Assembly: GCF_029392895.1 (NCBI RefSeq)
Contig: NZ_CP114200.1
Location: 4,991,001-5,055,000, forward strand
Length of the DNA stretch: 64,000 bases
Direction: 5' to 3'
Origin: Streptomyces sp. 71268
Lineage (GTDB): Bacteria > Actinomycetota > Actinomycetes > Streptomycetales > Streptomycetaceae
Below, piece after piece: positions 34,212 to 42,351 of the stretch; position 1 is the stretch's first letter, and each line of letters opens with the position of its first letter. Made by a program: the position numbers and the translations under genes. The notes beneath the pieces were generated by a model that worked only from the letters and a program-made list of their open reading frames with translations, was not told the DNA's origin and made no database searches.

Positions 34212-34343
34212 GGGACGTACGAGGGTGGGGCGGTTGCGCGGGTTTCCGGCCTTGGCGACGTAGGCCAGGCGGGCCACGTCACGGGCCAGCGGTTCCTGGC
34301 TGGTCGGGCGGTTCAGAACCTCGACGATCTCGTGCGGCTGCTT
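34212..34343 (-). pseudogene. Decayed PPOX (pyridoxamine 5'-phosphate oxidase-like) fragment
   Basis: On the reverse strand, just after the VOC stop codon, the frame reads KQPHEIVEVLNRPTSQEPLA then RDVARLAYVAKAGNPRNRPT. This matches the N-terminus of actinobacterial PPOX proteins (RPTSQ-LLARD--RLAYVAKDGTPR). GAAGGAGG precedes it, but no start codon follows, and the homology stops after about 43 codons with unrelated sequence beyond. It is therefore a remnant, once in an operon with the VOC gene. Confidence 0.6.
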
Positions 34344-34358
34344 GGTTCGGCCTCCTTC

Positions 34359-34799
34359 TCAGCGCAGTTGCTCGGCCAGTCCGACGATGATGCCCTCCGG
34401 GCCGCGGAGGTAGCAGAGCAGATAGCTGTCTTCGAACCGGGCGATCTCGCCGACGAGTTCGGCGCCGTGAGGGCGCAGGCGGGCAACGGTGTCCTCGAGG
34501 TCGTCGACGGCGAACATGACGCGGTGCGTGCCCAGAACGTTGTGCGGCTGGTTACGCGGCCCTGCGCTGATCGCCGCGGGGTTGCGGTACTTCGCCAGCT
34601 CGAGCCGGCTGTGACCGTCCGGGGTCCGGACCATCGCGATGTCACAGTGGACGCCGTCGAGTCCGGTGCACTGGTCGGCGAAGAGGCCCTCGACCTCCGC
34701 CCTGCCCTCCAGCTCCATACCGAGTTCCACGAAGAACGCGATGGCGGCATCCATGTTCTCGACGACGATGCCGACGTTGTCCATCCGCTGAATCGCCAT
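34359..34799 (-). CDS. VOC-family (glyoxalase/bleomycin-resistance fold) protein
   Basis: A 146-residue protein of two beta-alpha-beta-beta-beta modules: MAIQRMDNVGIVVENMDAAI AFF at the start and HRVMFAVDDLEDTVARLRPH in the second half, ending YLLCYLRGPEGIIVGLAEQL. The usual first metal ligand (His in D-H-V) is Asn8 here, as in several YwkD-like members; Glu residues in RLELAKY and PEGIIVGL remain. ATG 34799 has AAGAAGGAGAAACC upstream. Substrate unknown. Behind it lies the PPOX remnant. Confidence 0.9.
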   Translation of the reverse strand: MAIQRMDNVGIVVENMDAAIAFFVELGMELEGRAEVEGLFADQCTGLDGVHCDIAMVRTPDGHSRLELAKYRNPAAISAGPRNQPHNVLGTHRVMFAVDDLEDTVARLRPHGAELVGEIARFEDSYLLCYLRGPEGIIVGLAEQLR

Positions 34800-34927
34800 G
34801 CTGGTTTCTCCTTCTTCCTCGTGCGGCTGGTGGTGGCCGCTGATGTCCCTGGGACGGAGCCGGTGGCACGTTCTCGACATCCTCAGACCACCGAACTCCG
34901 AAGAATCCGGGTCGCGCCTCAGCACCG

Positions 34928-35083
34928 CTACAGCAGGCCCGCGAGCCAGGCGCCACCACCGAGGGTGAGTGCGGCGCAGGTGGCCGCTCCCACGAAGGCG
35001 ATCAGCCGCAGCGTGCCGCCCCCGCTTTTCCATGCTTCCTCGACGATTCGCAGCGTGCGCGCTTGAGCATTGCGCCTCCCCCA
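34928..35083 (-). pseudogene. Possible remnant of a small membrane protein
   Basis: The reverse strand reads RTLRIVEEAWKSGGGTLRLI AFVGAATCAALTLGG and on to AWLAGLL-stop: a short amphipathic stretch and one membrane helix, with typical codon bias. There is no start codon in this frame. A good GGGGGAGG-CGCA-ATG lies just upstream but one frame off, suggesting a single-base indel (or a sequencing error) near 35060. Confidence 0.4.
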
Positions 35084-35317
35084 TCAAGTCACGGTGCCGG
35101 GTCACCCTTGGCGGGTGGAGTTTCCCGTGGGCTGCGGTGGTCACAGCCGAGACAGCCGCGTACGGACACCCTCCAGTCAGCCCACCGCCGCCGGCCCACC
35201 CGGGGCACCGGTCCACACGCGTGGGGGCGCGCGACTGGCGTCCGCGCGCCGGTCGGGTACAGTGGCGCGCTCCAGTGGTCACGCGCTCCAGCCGTGAACC
35301 GTCGAGCGAACGAGGAG

Positions 35318-35383
35318 GTGAGCCCCATTTCCGCAGTGTCAGGTCGGGTGCTCCCCCTCGCATGGGTGCGGTTCGTCGCGTAG
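35318..35383 (+). CDS. Possible 21-residue upstream peptide
   Basis: GTG 35318, directly behind GAGGAG, opens a frame reading MSPISAVSGRVLPLAWVRFV A and stopping 39 bp before the methyltransferase start. Spacing to the RBS is too short to be convincing. A leader peptide or chance. Confidence 0.25.
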   Translation: MSPISAVSGRVLPLAWVRFVA

Positions 35384-35422
35384 GTGAACCCAGGGGCCCC
35401 GCAGGCGCCTCGAAAGGTTCCC

Positions 35423-36496
35423 GTGTCACACGTTTACGACGTACCCCGCATGTCCCCCGACGCAGCGCAGTCCCCGACGCATCCGGTCCCGGGCCCGTGC
35501 CCAGGCTCGGACCCGTACGCCCTGCCCACCTCACCTCCCGCGTGTCCCGCCTCGCCTCCCGCCGTAACCGCCCCGCCCGACGTGGTCGACCGGCTGCGGG
35601 CCGCAGGCTGCGTGTTCGCCGAGGACGAGGCGCGGCTCATCCTGCGTACCGCCCGCACGCCGGAGGAGGTCGAGACGATGGTGCGGCGCCGGGTGGCCGG
35701 GTTGCCGTTGGAGCAGGTCGTGGGCTGGGCCGAGTTCCGGGGGTTGCGGATCTCGCTCGACCCCGGGGTGTTCGTACCCCGGCGGCGTACGGAGTTCCTG
35801 GTCAGCCAGGCCGTCGCGCACGCGACTGGCCGGCGGTCGGCGGCGCGGGAGGGGAGGGCCGGGGCCGTCGTGGTGGACCTGTGTTGCGGCTCTGGCGCGG
35901 TGGGCGCCGCCCTGGTGGCCGCGCTCGGGCCGGGCACCGTCCTGCACGCCGCCGACGTGGACCCGGCCGCCGTGCGCTGCGCCCGGCGCAACGTCGCCGG
36001 CGTCGGCGGGCGCGTGTACGAGGGCGACCTGTTCGCGCCGCTACCCGCCGCGCTGCGTGGGCGGGTCGACGTGTTGGCGGCGAACGTGCCGTACGTCCCG
36101 TCCGACGCGGTCGCGCTGCTGCCGTCCGAGGCCCGCGACCACGAGCCGCTGGTGGCCCTCGACGGTGGCACGGACGGGCTCGACGTGCTGCGCCGGGTGG
36201 CCGCCGGCGCGCGCGAGTGGCTGGCGCCCGGCGGCTGCGTCCTGGTCGAGACGAGCGAGCGACAGGCCGCGCGCGCCGCACTGGCCTTCGTACGGGGCGG
36301 GCTGGCGGCCCGGCTGACCACCTCGGAGGAGTTGGACGTCACGGTCGTGGTGGGCACGGCCCCGGCCGCCCCGCCTGGTCGGGCGGCTGCGAACGCACCG
36401 GCCGCCCTGCTGTCGCCGGCCGCCCCGGAGGGCCGTACCCACGGCTACGCCGCGCCGCCGCCACCCGTCCCCGGCTCGAAGTCCTCCACGAAGTAG
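35423..36496 (+). CDS. Putative protein N5-glutamine methyltransferase (PrmC-related)
   Basis: A 357-residue SAM-dependent methyltransferase related to HemK/PrmC. An N-terminal helical part (VVDRLRAAGCVFAEDEARLI, GLPLEQVVGWAEFRGLRISL, PGVFVPRRRTEFLV) precedes the SAM domain with VVDLCCGSGAVGAAL, HAADVDPAAVRCARRN, and the catalytic motif ANVPYVP in place of NPPY. The NVPY/NAPY form marks the PrmC-related family (TIGR03704) rather than the release-factor methyltransferase itself. GTG 35423 (AAAGG just upstream) is preferred; GTG 35384 and ATG 35450 are alternatives. The 3' end overlaps the convergent cupin gene by 52 bp; the last ~60 residues look like a low-complexity extension. Confidence 0.85.
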   Translation: MSHVYDVPRMSPDAAQSPTHPVPGPCPGSDPYALPTSPPACPASPPAVTAPPDVVDRLRAAGCVFAEDEARLILRTARTPEEVETMVRRRVAGLPLEQVVGWAEFRGLRISLDPGVFVPRRRTEFLVSQAVAHATGRRSAAREGRAGAVVVDLCCGSGAVGAALVAALGPGTVLHAADVDPAAVRCARRNVAGVGGRVYEGDLFAPLPAALRGRVDVLAANVPYVPSDAVALLPSEARDHEPLVALDGGTDGLDVLRRVAAGAREWLAPGGCVLVETSERQAARAALAFVRGGLAARLTTSEELDVTVVVGTAPAAPPGRAAANAPAALLSPAAPEGRTHGYAAPPPPVPGSKSSTK

Positions 36497-36978
36497 CTGT
36501 CGTGCCGGTGGCGGAACCGCTTCAGCTCCTCACCGCCGCGCTGGGACATCTCCGCCACCCGCTCGAAGTACTCCTCGCGCGGCGCGCCCGGTGAGAAGAG
36601 CATGAGCATGGTCATCGGCTCGTCGGTCGCGTTCTTGAACCCGTGCAGGCCGCCGACCGGCACGTACAGGAAGTCGCCGGCGCGGCCGGTGACCCACTTC
36701 TCGCCGTTGTACAGCTCCAGTTCGCCGGAGAGTACGTAGAAGGATTCCGACATCGCCCGGTGGAAGTGCGGCTTGGCGCCGGCCGAACGCGCCGCCAACT
36801 CCACCTTGTACAGCCCGAACTCGCCACCCGTGGACTCGTTGGTGGCCAGGTAGTGGGTGGTCCCGCCGGGCGAGGAGAGGTCCGGCGGGGCGTCCGCCGG
36901 CCGGAAGACCGCGTTCACCTCGCCTTCGGCTCCGTGGTAGCGAGGCTCGGGGTAGGCGAGGGGTTCCAGGTACGACAT
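36445..36978 (-). CDS. Cupin-domain protein
   Basis: A 177-residue cupin. Motif 1 is GAKPHFHRAMSESFYVLSGE (metal ligands of the H-x-H and E type), and motif 2 is GDFLYVPVGGLHGFKN with the last His. TMLMLFSPGAPREEYFER and a C-terminal RHDSYFVEDFEPG follow. It is close to quercetinase/AraC-like single-domain cupins of unknown substrate. ATG 36978 is used. Its end overlaps the convergent methyltransferase gene by 52 bp. Confidence 0.9.
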   Translation of the reverse strand: MSYLEPLAYPEPRYHGAEGEVNAVFRPADAPPDLSSPGGTTHYLATNESTGGEFGLYKVELAARSAGAKPHFHRAMSESFYVLSGELELYNGEKWVTGRAGDFLYVPVGGLHGFKNATDEPMTMLMLFSPGAPREEYFERVAEMSQRGGEELKRFRHRHDSYFVEDFEPGTGGGGAA

Positions 36979-37220
36979 GTCGCGCTCCTCTCAACGAGAC
37001 CAACGGGGTCAATGGGGTCAACGAGGTAACGGGGGCAATGGGGTCAGCGGTGTACGCCCACATCGTCTCCCCGGCCGCCGGGGCGTGGCATCGGCCCTGC
37101 GACCGGACCTCGGATGGGCCCGGCCGAGGGCTGCGGACCTAGGACGAGCGAGTCCGAGGTGTTCACCTGTTGGTACAGCTGAAGGGAGGCGGTCTCGGGC
37201 CCTGGCCTACTATCGCCTCC

Positions 37221-37709
37221 GTGACCTCCGCGCTGATCCTCATTGACCTGATGCCGCGCATCATCGACCTGCCCCTTGCCCCGCACTCCGGCGAAGAGGT
37301 GTTGACGCGCTGCCGTCGGTTGGCTGAGGTGTTCAGGGCGAGCGGTCGCCCGGTGGTGCTGGTTCGGGTGGAAAGGCCGAACACGACCGAGCAGCCGCCG
37401 GGCAGCGGTTTCGCCGCCGGTCTGGTCCAGCCCAGCGACGTGGTGATCGTCAAGCGCACCGTCGGTGCGTTCCATGGCACCGACCTGCACGACCAGTTGC
37501 GCGATCGGGGCGTGGACACGCTGGTACTCGCCGGGCTGGTCACCACGATGGGGGTCGAGTCCACCGCGCGGGCCGCGAGCGACCACGGCTACGAGGTGGA
37601 GTTCGTCGCCGACGCGATGTCCGGCTTCGCTGCCGACGAGCACGACTTCACCGTGGAGAAGATCTTTCCCCGGTTCGGTGAAGTGCGCGACACGGCGGCC
37701 TACACCTGA
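37221..37709 (+). CDS. Isochorismatase-family protein without the usual cysteine
   Basis: A 162-residue alpha/beta protein of the isochorismatase-like superfamily. Asp9 (LILIDLMPR) and Lys78 (VIVKRTVGAFHGTDL) of the catalytic triad are present. In GLVTTMGVESTARAASDHGY the position normally held by the nucleophilic Cys (G-C-x-x-T) is Val112. E. coli YecD-like members share this G-V-E-S-T-A-R form, so it is probably not a cysteine hydrolase. GTG 37221 fits the family start; an open frame extends upstream without a RBS. Transcribed alone. Confidence 0.88.
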   Translation: MTSALILIDLMPRIIDLPLAPHSGEEVLTRCRRLAEVFRASGRPVVLVRVERPNTTEQPPGSGFAAGLVQPSDVVIVKRTVGAFHGTDLHDQLRDRGVDTLVLAGLVTTMGVESTARAASDHGYEVEFVADAMSGFAADEHDFTVEKIFPRFGEVRDTAAYT

Positions 37710-37923
37710 ACCCGTGGTCGTAGGCGATCAGTGACCGGGTGACTGGTGCGTCGATCTCGGGCGCCAGGCCGGGGACGGCGGTCCGCGCCGATCGCCGGCC
37801 ATCCGTCGCCGATCGTCGATCGCGCCGCTTTCGGCCGCCGCCACCGTTGACCGTGTTTGAACCCGAACACAGCGGTCAGACGCTGGATGTACCTGATGTC
37901 CAGTAGATCAAGGTGTGAGTGAC

Positions 37924-38097
37924 ATGGCTGCCGACAAGAAGACCGAGGCCAAGACCGACCAGGCCAAGGGCAAGGTCAAGGAAGCCGCCGGGCGTGCCGT
38001 GGGTAACGAGCGCCTCACCGCGGACGGCCGGGCCGACCAGGCCAAGGGAGACGCCCGACACGCCAAGGAAAAGATCAAGGACGTCCTCAAGGACTGA
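37924..38097 (+). CDS. CsbD-family stress protein
   Basis: A 57-residue, highly charged helical protein: MAADKKTEAKTDQAKGKVKE, then AAGRAVGNERLTADGRADQA, then KGDARHAKEKIKDVLKD. This is the CsbD family (general stress, sigma-B-dependent in Bacillus). The family forms short amphipathic repeats and may protect other molecules. ATG 37924 (AAGG 11 nt upstream) is preferred to GTG 37915. A strong terminator follows. Confidence 0.92.
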   Translation: MAADKKTEAKTDQAKGKVKEAAGRAVGNERLTADGRADQAKGDARHAKEKIKDVLKD

Positions 38098-38136
38098 CCT
38101 CACCCTTTTCGCAGCCCCCTTCTGCGCCCTTCCCTG

Positions 38137-38174
38137 CTGGGCCCTCGCGGATTCCCCCGTCCGCGAGGGCCCAG
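38137..38174 (+). terminator. csbD terminator
   Basis: CTGGGCCCTCGCGGA (38137-38151) and its exact complement (38160-38174) form a perfect 15-bp stem with an 8-nt loop, 40 bp after the CsbD stop. Confidence 0.88.
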
Positions 38175-38265
38175 TGTCGTCCTCGCGCCGTCGTGTGGGA
38201 GCGGTCGCGGGCGCGGCATGGCCTTGGCCTCCCCGGTCGAGTCGTACGCCGGCCGTCACCACCCG

Positions 38266-38340
38266 CCGAAAGAAGAGTCCCGCCACCCACCCACCCACCC
38301 GGCCGAAAGAAGAGTCTCGCCACCCGGCCGAAAAAGGAGT
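38266..38340. repeat. Short direct repeats CCGAAAGAAGAGT
   Basis: CCGAAAGAAGAGTCCCGCCA (from 38266) and CCGAAAGAAGAGTCTCGCCA (from 38303), followed by the shorter CCGAAAAAGGAGT (38328-38340), stand 37 and 25 bp apart in the intergenic region behind CsbD. Confidence 0.8.
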
Positions 38341-38518
38341 GGAGCCGGGTTCCCGTGGGCCGTTACCGTCCTTCCGCCCGCAGTCATCCGCTCTCCGGTC
38401 AAGGACGTGCCGTTGTACACCAAGTGAGAACCCCCGAGCGCTGTTCCGTCGCGCGTCGCAGTCCTGTGCGCCGCGCTGCCTTTCGCTGCGGTCCTCTCAC
38501 TGGAAACGGGATATCTCT

Positions 38519-38812
38519 GTGTCCACAACCTGGGTGGCCTTCCCCACCTCGCTGTCGATCGTCCTCCGCCGTTGCTCCCTGTCCGCCTCCGCGCGTTCCC
38601 GGGTGAGCGACACCTTCCGCCTCACCCTCGACCACCAGCCCCTCGCCGCCCGACTCCGCGCCTCGGCCGTGGCCGACCGGCCGGCCTGGCAGTCCCCGTA
38701 CGGCCCACCGCAGCGCCGGTCCCACCGGGGCCGGTGGGTGCCCGAGCCGGGGGTGGGCAGGTCGCTGCCGGTCGTGGTGCGGCGTGGGCAACTGTGTGAG
38801 CAGTGCGACTGA
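38519..38812 (+). CDS. Hypothetical 97-residue protein
   Basis: GTG 38519 starts a 97-codon frame (STTWVAFPTSLSIVLRRCSL, then DTFRLTLDHQPLAARLRASA, ending VVVRRGQLCEQCD). Nearly all codons end in G or C (about 90 of 97), and this bias begins only at the GTG, supporting a real gene. The product is basic, Arg-rich and Leu-rich, with a C-terminal C-x2-C. The RBS is weak (GGAAACGGGA upstream). No family recognised. It stands between CsbD and the large FAD/Fe-S gene. Confidence 0.5.
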   Translation: MSTTWVAFPTSLSIVLRRCSLSASARSRVSDTFRLTLDHQPLAARLRASAVADRPAWQSPYGPPQRRSHRGRWVPEPGVGRSLPVVVRRGQLCEQCD

Positions 38813-38950
38813 CCGGTTCACGTGGGTCCGGCTCCCACGCGTGAGCGGTGTCTCGCGCGTGGGGGCCGGGCCTCCCCCGCTGGGCTGGGGTCGGGGCCCG
38901 CCCCGTGCGCCACCTCACCCCAACCACCCCTCCCCAGGCACGCTGGACCC

Positions 38951-41900
38951 ATGGCGCAGAAGAGCAACGACCCGGAGTCAGGCGGCGACCAGCGGCATTC
39001 CGACGAACCGAGCGGCCAGCCGGCGGCTGCCGGCGACGGGCCACCCACCAGGGACAGTCCGGCCCCCACCCGGCGGGGAGAACGACCCGGGCGCCCGGCC
39101 ACCCGGCCCACGCGACCCCGAAGCCACGCCGAAGACAGCGCCGAGAGCCGCGCCCTCACCCACGCCCTGCGGGCGGCCGTGCGCGGCGACGTGGCGGCCG
39201 ATACCACCACCCGCGCGCTGAACACGATGGACGCCTCGAACTACCGCCGCGTGCCGCTCGCCGTCGTCGCGCCGCGCGACGTGGACGACATCGCGGCCAC
39301 CCTCGCCGTCTGCCGCGAGCACGGCGTGCCCGTCGTACCGCGCGGGGGCGGGACCTCGATCGCCGGGCAGGCGACCGGGGTCGGGGTCGTGCTCGACACG
39401 ACCCGGTACCTGAACCGCGTCCTCTCGCTCGACCCCGAGGCCCGTACGGCCGTCGTCCAACCCGGTGTCATCTGCGACGAGCTGCGCTCGGCCGCCGCGC
39501 CGTACGGGCTGACGTTCGGGCCCGACCCGTCCACGCACAGCCGTTGCACCATCGGCGGAATGATCGGCAACAACTCCTGCGGCGCGCACTCGGTGGCCTG
39601 GGGCACCACCGCCGACAACGTGCGGGAGGTGACGGCGCTGCTGTACGGGGGCGAGCGGGCGCGGCTCCTCGGGGAGGGGGACGGTGGCGGCCTGGACGGG
39701 CTGCCCGTCCGCCTGCGGGACGGGTTGCGGGGGCTGGTGGACGGGAACCTGGCGCTGCTGCGCACCGGCTTTCCCGAGCTGCCGCGCCGCATCTCCGGGT
39801 ACGCGCTCGACGCGCTGCTGCCGGAGCGCGGCCTCGACCTGGCGCGCGCCTTCACCGGCAGCGAGGGCACCCTCGGGGTGGTCAGTGAGGCGACGGTACG
39901 GCTCGTACGGGCGCCGGGGGCGCGGGCGTTGGCGATCCTCGGGTACGCGGACGAGAACGCCGCCGCCGACGCGGCCAGCACGCTGCTGCCGCACGGGCCG
40001 CTGACCGTCGAGGGCATGGCCAGCGACCTGGTGGGGCCGGTCGCCGCCGCGTCGCTGCCGCGCGGCGGGGCCTGGCTGTTCGTGGAGGTGGGCGGCGACA
40101 GCCCGGAGCAGGCGCGGGCGCACGCCGGCGCGCTGTTGCGCGACGCGGCGGCCGAGTGCACCGACAGCGCCGTCATCACCGACCCCGCCCACCAGCGCGC
40201 CCTGTGGCGCGTCCGCGAGGACGCCTCCGGCACGGCCACCCGGATGCCGGACGCCGGGGGCGCCTCACTGCCCGGGCGGAGCCGAGGGCTCGGGGGAGAG
40301 GCGTGGCCGGGGTGGGAGGACTGCGCGGTGCCGCCGGCCCGGCTCGGCGGCTACCTGCGGGACTTCCGCGCCCTGCTCGCCCAGCACGGGCTGCGCGGCA
40401 CGCCGTACGGGCACTTCGGTGACGGCTGCATCCACGTGCGGATCGACTTCGACCTGCTGACCGAGCCCGGCATCGCGCGCTTCCGCGACTTCTCGTACGA
40501 CCTGGCCGACCTCGTCGTCGCGCACGGCGGTTCGCTCTCGGGCGAGCACGGCGACGGGCAGGCGCGCGCGGAGCTGCTGCCGAAGATGTACGGGAACGAA
40601 CTCGTCCAACTCTTCGAGCGGTTCAAGGACCTGTGGGACCCGGCCGGCGGGATGAATCCGGGGATGCTGGCCCGGCCGCACCGGTTGGACGAGAACCTGC
40701 GGTTCGCGGTGTTGCCGCGCGAGCCGGTGGACGTCGCGTTCGGCTATCCGGAGGACGGCGGCGACTTCTCGGCCGCGGTGCGGCGCTGCGTGGGCGTCGC
40801 CAAGTGCCGTACGACCTCCGTGAGCGGCGCCGGCGTGATGTGTCCCTCGTACCGCGCCACCGGCGACGAGCGGCACTCGACCCGGGGGCGGGCCAGGCTG
40901 TTGCACGAGATGCTCGCCGGCGAGGTCATCGCGGACGGCTGGCGCTCGACCGAGGTGCGCGACGCGCTCGACCTGTGCCTGTCCTGCAAGGGGTGCCGCA
41001 CCGACTGCCCGGTGGGCGTGGACATGGCCACGTACAAGGCGGAGTTCCTGCACCACCACTACGCCGGCCGGCTGCGGCCCGCCGCGCACTACGCCATGGG
41101 CTGGCTGCCGGTGTGGCTGCGGACCGCCGCCGCGCTCCGGCTGGCACCGGTGGCGAACGCGGCGGCCCGGGTCGGGCCACTCGCCGCGCTGGCCAAGCGA
41201 GTTGGCGGCATCGCGCCCGAGCGTGACCTGCCGGAGCTGGCCGCCGAACCCTTCCCCCGCTGGTGGCGCACCCGGGCCCGGCGGCGGGCTGGCCGACCCG
41301 GAGTACGGGAGCGTGGCCGGGACCGGGACCGGGACCGGGGCCGTGATCGGCCCACCGTGGTGCTGTGGCCCGACACCTTCACCAGCTACCTCGCGCCGAG
41401 CGTCGGGCGGGCCGCGGTCGCCGTCCTTGAGGACGCCGGGCTACGGGTCGTCGTGCCGCCCACCGGGCCGGGCCGGCCGCTGTGTTGCGGGCTGACCTGG
41501 GTCTCCACCGGTCAGCTCGACCGGGCCAAGCAGGTGATGCGGCGCGCCGTGGACGCGGTGACCCCGGCCCTGGACGCGGGCCTGCCGCTGGTCGTCCTCG
41601 AACCGAGCTGCGCCGCGACACTCCGCGCCGACCTGCCCGAACTTCTCGGCCCCGACACACCGGGCGCGGCCCGACTCGCCGCGTCGGTGCTCACCTTCGC
41701 GCAGGCCCTGGATCAGTACGCGCCGAACTGGCACCCGCCGCGCGTGGACCGCCCCGTCGTCGGCCAGACCCACTGCCACCAGCACGCGGTGCTCGGCGAC
41801 GCGGCCGAGCGCACGCTGCGCGAGCGGGCCGGGCTGACCGGCGAACTCAGCGGCGGCTGCTGCGGCCTCGCCGGCAACTTCGGCTTCGAGGCCGGGCACT

Positions 41901-42088
41901 ACGAGGTCTCGGTGGCCTGCGCCGAAGAGGCGCTGTTGCCCGCCGTACGGGACCGGCCGGACGGCGCCGAGGTGCTGGCGGACGGGTTCTCCTGCCGTAC
42001 GCAACTCCACCAACTCGCCGGCCAGCGCGCCCGCCACCTGGCCGAGGTGCTGGCGGAGGCGCTGGCCGGACGGCGGGACGAAGAGTGA
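38951..42088 (+). CDS. FAD-linked oxidase/Fe-S fusion dehydrogenase (GlcD-GlpC type)
   Basis: A 1045-residue fusion protein. After a disordered N-terminus (~60 residues) comes a VAO-type FAD domain (VVPRGGGTSIAGQATG, FTGSEGTLGVVSEATVRL, GEHGDGQARAELLP). A ferredoxin-like [4Fe-4S] domain follows (CVGVAKCRTT, VMCPSYRATGDE, then CLSCKGCRTDCPVGVDMATY). The C-terminal part has GlpC-like CCG cysteine motifs (LCCGLTWVSTG and GGCCGLAGNFGFE). This is the architecture of single-chain D-lactate/2-hydroxyacid dehydrogenases such as Dld-II and YdiJ, which feed electrons to quinones. An Arg/Asp-rich insert (about 780-800) is low complexity. ATG 38951. Substrate uncertain. Confidence 0.92.
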   Translation: MAQKSNDPESGGDQRHSDEPSGQPAAAGDGPPTRDSPAPTRRGERPGRPATRPTRPRSHAEDSAESRALTHALRAAVRGDVAADTTTRALNTMDASNYRRVPLAVVAPRDVDDIAATLAVCREHGVPVVPRGGGTSIAGQATGVGVVLDTTRYLNRVLSLDPEARTAVVQPGVICDELRSAAAPYGLTFGPDPSTHSRCTIGGMIGNNSCGAHSVAWGTTADNVREVTALLYGGERARLLGEGDGGGLDGLPVRLRDGLRGLVDGNLALLRTGFPELPRRISGYALDALLPERGLDLARAFTGSEGTLGVVSEATVRLVRAPGARALAILGYADENAAADAASTLLPHGPLTVEGMASDLVGPVAAASLPRGGAWLFVEVGGDSPEQARAHAGALLRDAAAECTDSAVITDPAHQRALWRVREDASGTATRMPDAGGASLPGRSRGLGGEAWPGWEDCAVPPARLGGYLRDFRALLAQHGLRGTPYGHFGDGCIHVRIDFDLLTEPGIARFRDFSYDLADLVVAHGGSLSGEHGDGQARAELLPKMYGNELVQLFERFKDLWDPAGGMNPGMLARPHRLDENLRFAVLPREPVDVAFGYPEDGGDFSAAVRRCVGVAKCRTTSVSGAGVMCPSYRATGDERHSTRGRARLLHEMLAGEVIADGWRSTEVRDALDLCLSCKGCRTDCPVGVDMATYKAEFLHHHYAGRLRPAAHYAMGWLPVWLRTAAALRLAPVANAAARVGPLAALAKRVGGIAPERDLPELAAEPFPRWWRTRARRRAGRPGVRERGRDRDRDRGRDRPTVVLWPDTFTSYLAPSVGRAAVAVLEDAGLRVVVPPTGPGRPLCCGLTWVSTGQLDRAKQVMRRAVDAVTPALDAGLPLVVLEPSCAATLRADLPELLGPDTPGAARLAASVLTFAQALDQYAPNWHPPRVDRPVVGQTHCHQHAVLGDAAERTLRERAGLTGELSGGCCGLAGNFGFEAGHYEVSVACAEEALLPAVRDRPDGAEVLADGFSCRTQLHQLAGQRARHLAEVLAEALAGRRDEE

Positions 42089-42112
42089 GCCGACGCCCGG
42101 TCCCGAACGGGG

Positions 42113-42143
42113 TTGACTTCAACTGTGGTTGAAGTTTCAGGAT
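42113..42143 (+). promoter_or_regulatory. MerR-type promoter upstream of the ABM gene
   Basis: TTGACT (42113-42118) and CAGGAT (42138-42143) are separated by exactly 19 bp. The spacer region holds the perfect dyad ACTTCAAC-TGTG-GTTGAAGT (42116-42135). It is only 25 bp after the FAD oxidase stop and about 200 bp before the ABM start codon. Confidence 0.7.
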
Positions 42144-42351
42144 GGTCACCATCCGCGCCGCGCCCCCGGCCCGCTGGCCAGCGCACGCGTGCGTCGCTCA
42201 CGGCAGGGGACGGCAGGGGCGACGCCGCCCGGCGCCCGGGCCCGGGGCACGGCGCGGTCCGGCACGCACGCGCGGCGCACGCACCCACGCGCGGCACGCA
42301 CCCGGTGCGCGGCGTGTGCCGCGCGCCGCCCGGACCACGAGGAGACCGGCG

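Larger units (their letters stand above)
34800..35422. other. Long region with only fragments
   Basis: The 623-bp region between the VOC gene and the methyltransferase holds a frame for a membrane peptide without a start (34928-35083) and a 21-codon frame (35318-35383), both listed separately. Otherwise no gene is supported. Promoters for both flanking genes must be here. Confidence 0.5.
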
